A stretch of 64,000 bases of DNA from Bacteroides faecis MAJ27 (GTDB taxonomy: Bacteria > Bacteroidota > Bacteroidia > Bacteroidales > Bacteroidaceae), in NCBI RefSeq assembly GCF_900106755.1, contig NZ_FNNN01000005.1, positions 124,001 to 188,000 on the forward strand. The letters run 5' to 3'. The notes beneath the pieces are model-generated. The model made no database searches. It was given only the letters and a program-made list of their open reading frames with translations, and had not been told where the DNA came from. Below, piece after piece: positions 63,669-64,000 of this stretch. How positions within the stretch are numbered: the first letter of the stretch is position 1; each line of letters opens with the position of its first letter. Both the position numbers and the translations under genes were made by a program.

Positions 63669-63774
63669 TTTATTTTCTAACGAAAGAATTGATAGTCAAG
63701 TAGTAAGCGGGAAGTATTTTCCTATTCCTTATTGCTTGGCTATTATTGTTTAACTTAACTACTATAGAATATTT

Positions 63775-64000
63775 ATGATTCAACGGATTCAAAGTTTGTA
63801 CTTATTGATTGTTACAGCGTTGCTGATCGCAGCAATGTGTTTGCCAATGGGATATTTTATCGACACTACGGGAGAACATCCTTTTAAAGCTCTGGGAATA
63901 GATGTGAATGGAACTTTCCAGTCTACTTGGGGGATATTTGGTATTCTGATGCTGAGTGCCCTGGTAGCTTTTGCGACTATTTTTCTGTATAAGAACCGCA
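63775..64000 (+). CDS. DUF4293 membrane protein, 3' end outside window
   Basis: 75 codons are visible from ATG 63775. Start MIQRIQSLYLLIVTALLIAAM is a first helix, followed by a short loop (FIDTTGEHPFKALGIDVNG) and a second helix (WGIFGILMLSALVAFATIFLY). This matches the four-helix DUF4293 family, usually next to rpoZ in Bacteroidetes. Function unknown. The gene runs off the end. Confidence 0.85.
   Translation, partial: MIQRIQSLYLLIVTALLIAAMCLPMGYFIDTTGEHPFKALGIDVNGTFQSTWGIFGILMLSALVAFATIFLYKNR

Overview
The window looks like a chromosome segment of a gut Bacteroides (Bacteroidota), most like the B. thetaiotaomicron group. The evidence is Bacteroides-type promoters (-33 TTTG, about 19 bp, -7 TAnnTTTG), almost no Shine-Dalgarno sites, lipoproteins with acidic residues after the lipobox cysteine, a type III glutamine synthetase, LL-DAP aminotransferase, and conserved Bacteroides families (LruC-like, DUF4919, DUF4293, GxxExxY). 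The species was judged from memory of gene order and was not checked. It reads as core chromosome: I see no phage, IS, CRISPR, rRNA or tRNA genes.

Layout. 1-2.8 kb: a truncated surface lipoprotein and type I asparaginase. 3.0-9.9 kb: a complete trp operon on the minus strand (trpB-E-G-D-C-F-A), preceded by a consensus promoter, a 20-residue leader peptide with three consecutive Trp codons and a strong terminator, so classical attenuation is expected. 9.9-19.1 kb: a small membrane protein, an iron alcohol dehydrogenase, an orphan PAS histidine kinase, an SLC13/TrkA-C transporter, ppx-ppk and an HdeD-like protein. 19.3-24.3 kb: nitrogen uptake operon (outer-membrane protein, PII, AmtB, GlnN). 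24.5-29.3 kb: dapL, dapF, a thioredoxin-like protein without catalytic cysteines, a GDPD esterase and an unknown secreted protein. 29.3-45.7 kb: glutamine-using enzymes (asnB, gltD, gltB, glmS, a long amidophosphoribosyltransferase-like protein, carA, carB). 46-54 kb: a mannose-1-P guanylyltransferase, an AraC regulator and a YbhFSR-like ABC efflux operon divergent from it. 54-64 kb: Hsp20, an AlaX-like editing protein, a GxxExxY nuclease-like protein, DUF4919, an SGNH hydrolase between two identical small-RNA loci, uvrB, phenylacetate-CoA ligase, an ACT protein, bamD, rpoZ and a truncated DUF4293 gene.

The genes fit together around ammonia and glutamine: AmtB/PII import and sense ammonium, GlnN and GltBD fix it, and AsnB, GlmS, the PRTase-like enzyme, CarAB and TrpG spend glutamine amide nitrogen.

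The most unusual signal is a family of degenerate 7-bp tandem arrays, mostly as inverted pairs. They lie between genes at several loci, usually right against a stop codon, and occur in frame inside both carA and carB, where the unit that would create a TGA stop is the one that has changed. Related 8-bp arrays flank the GxxExxY gene. I propose a palindromic repeat family, possibly mobile. Also notable are a perfect 92-bp duplicated promoter-sRNA-terminator unit, competing hairpins before asnB, and a fused two-domain ABC ATPase whose defects fall in one composite ATP site. All of this is from reading alone; no search or folding was run.
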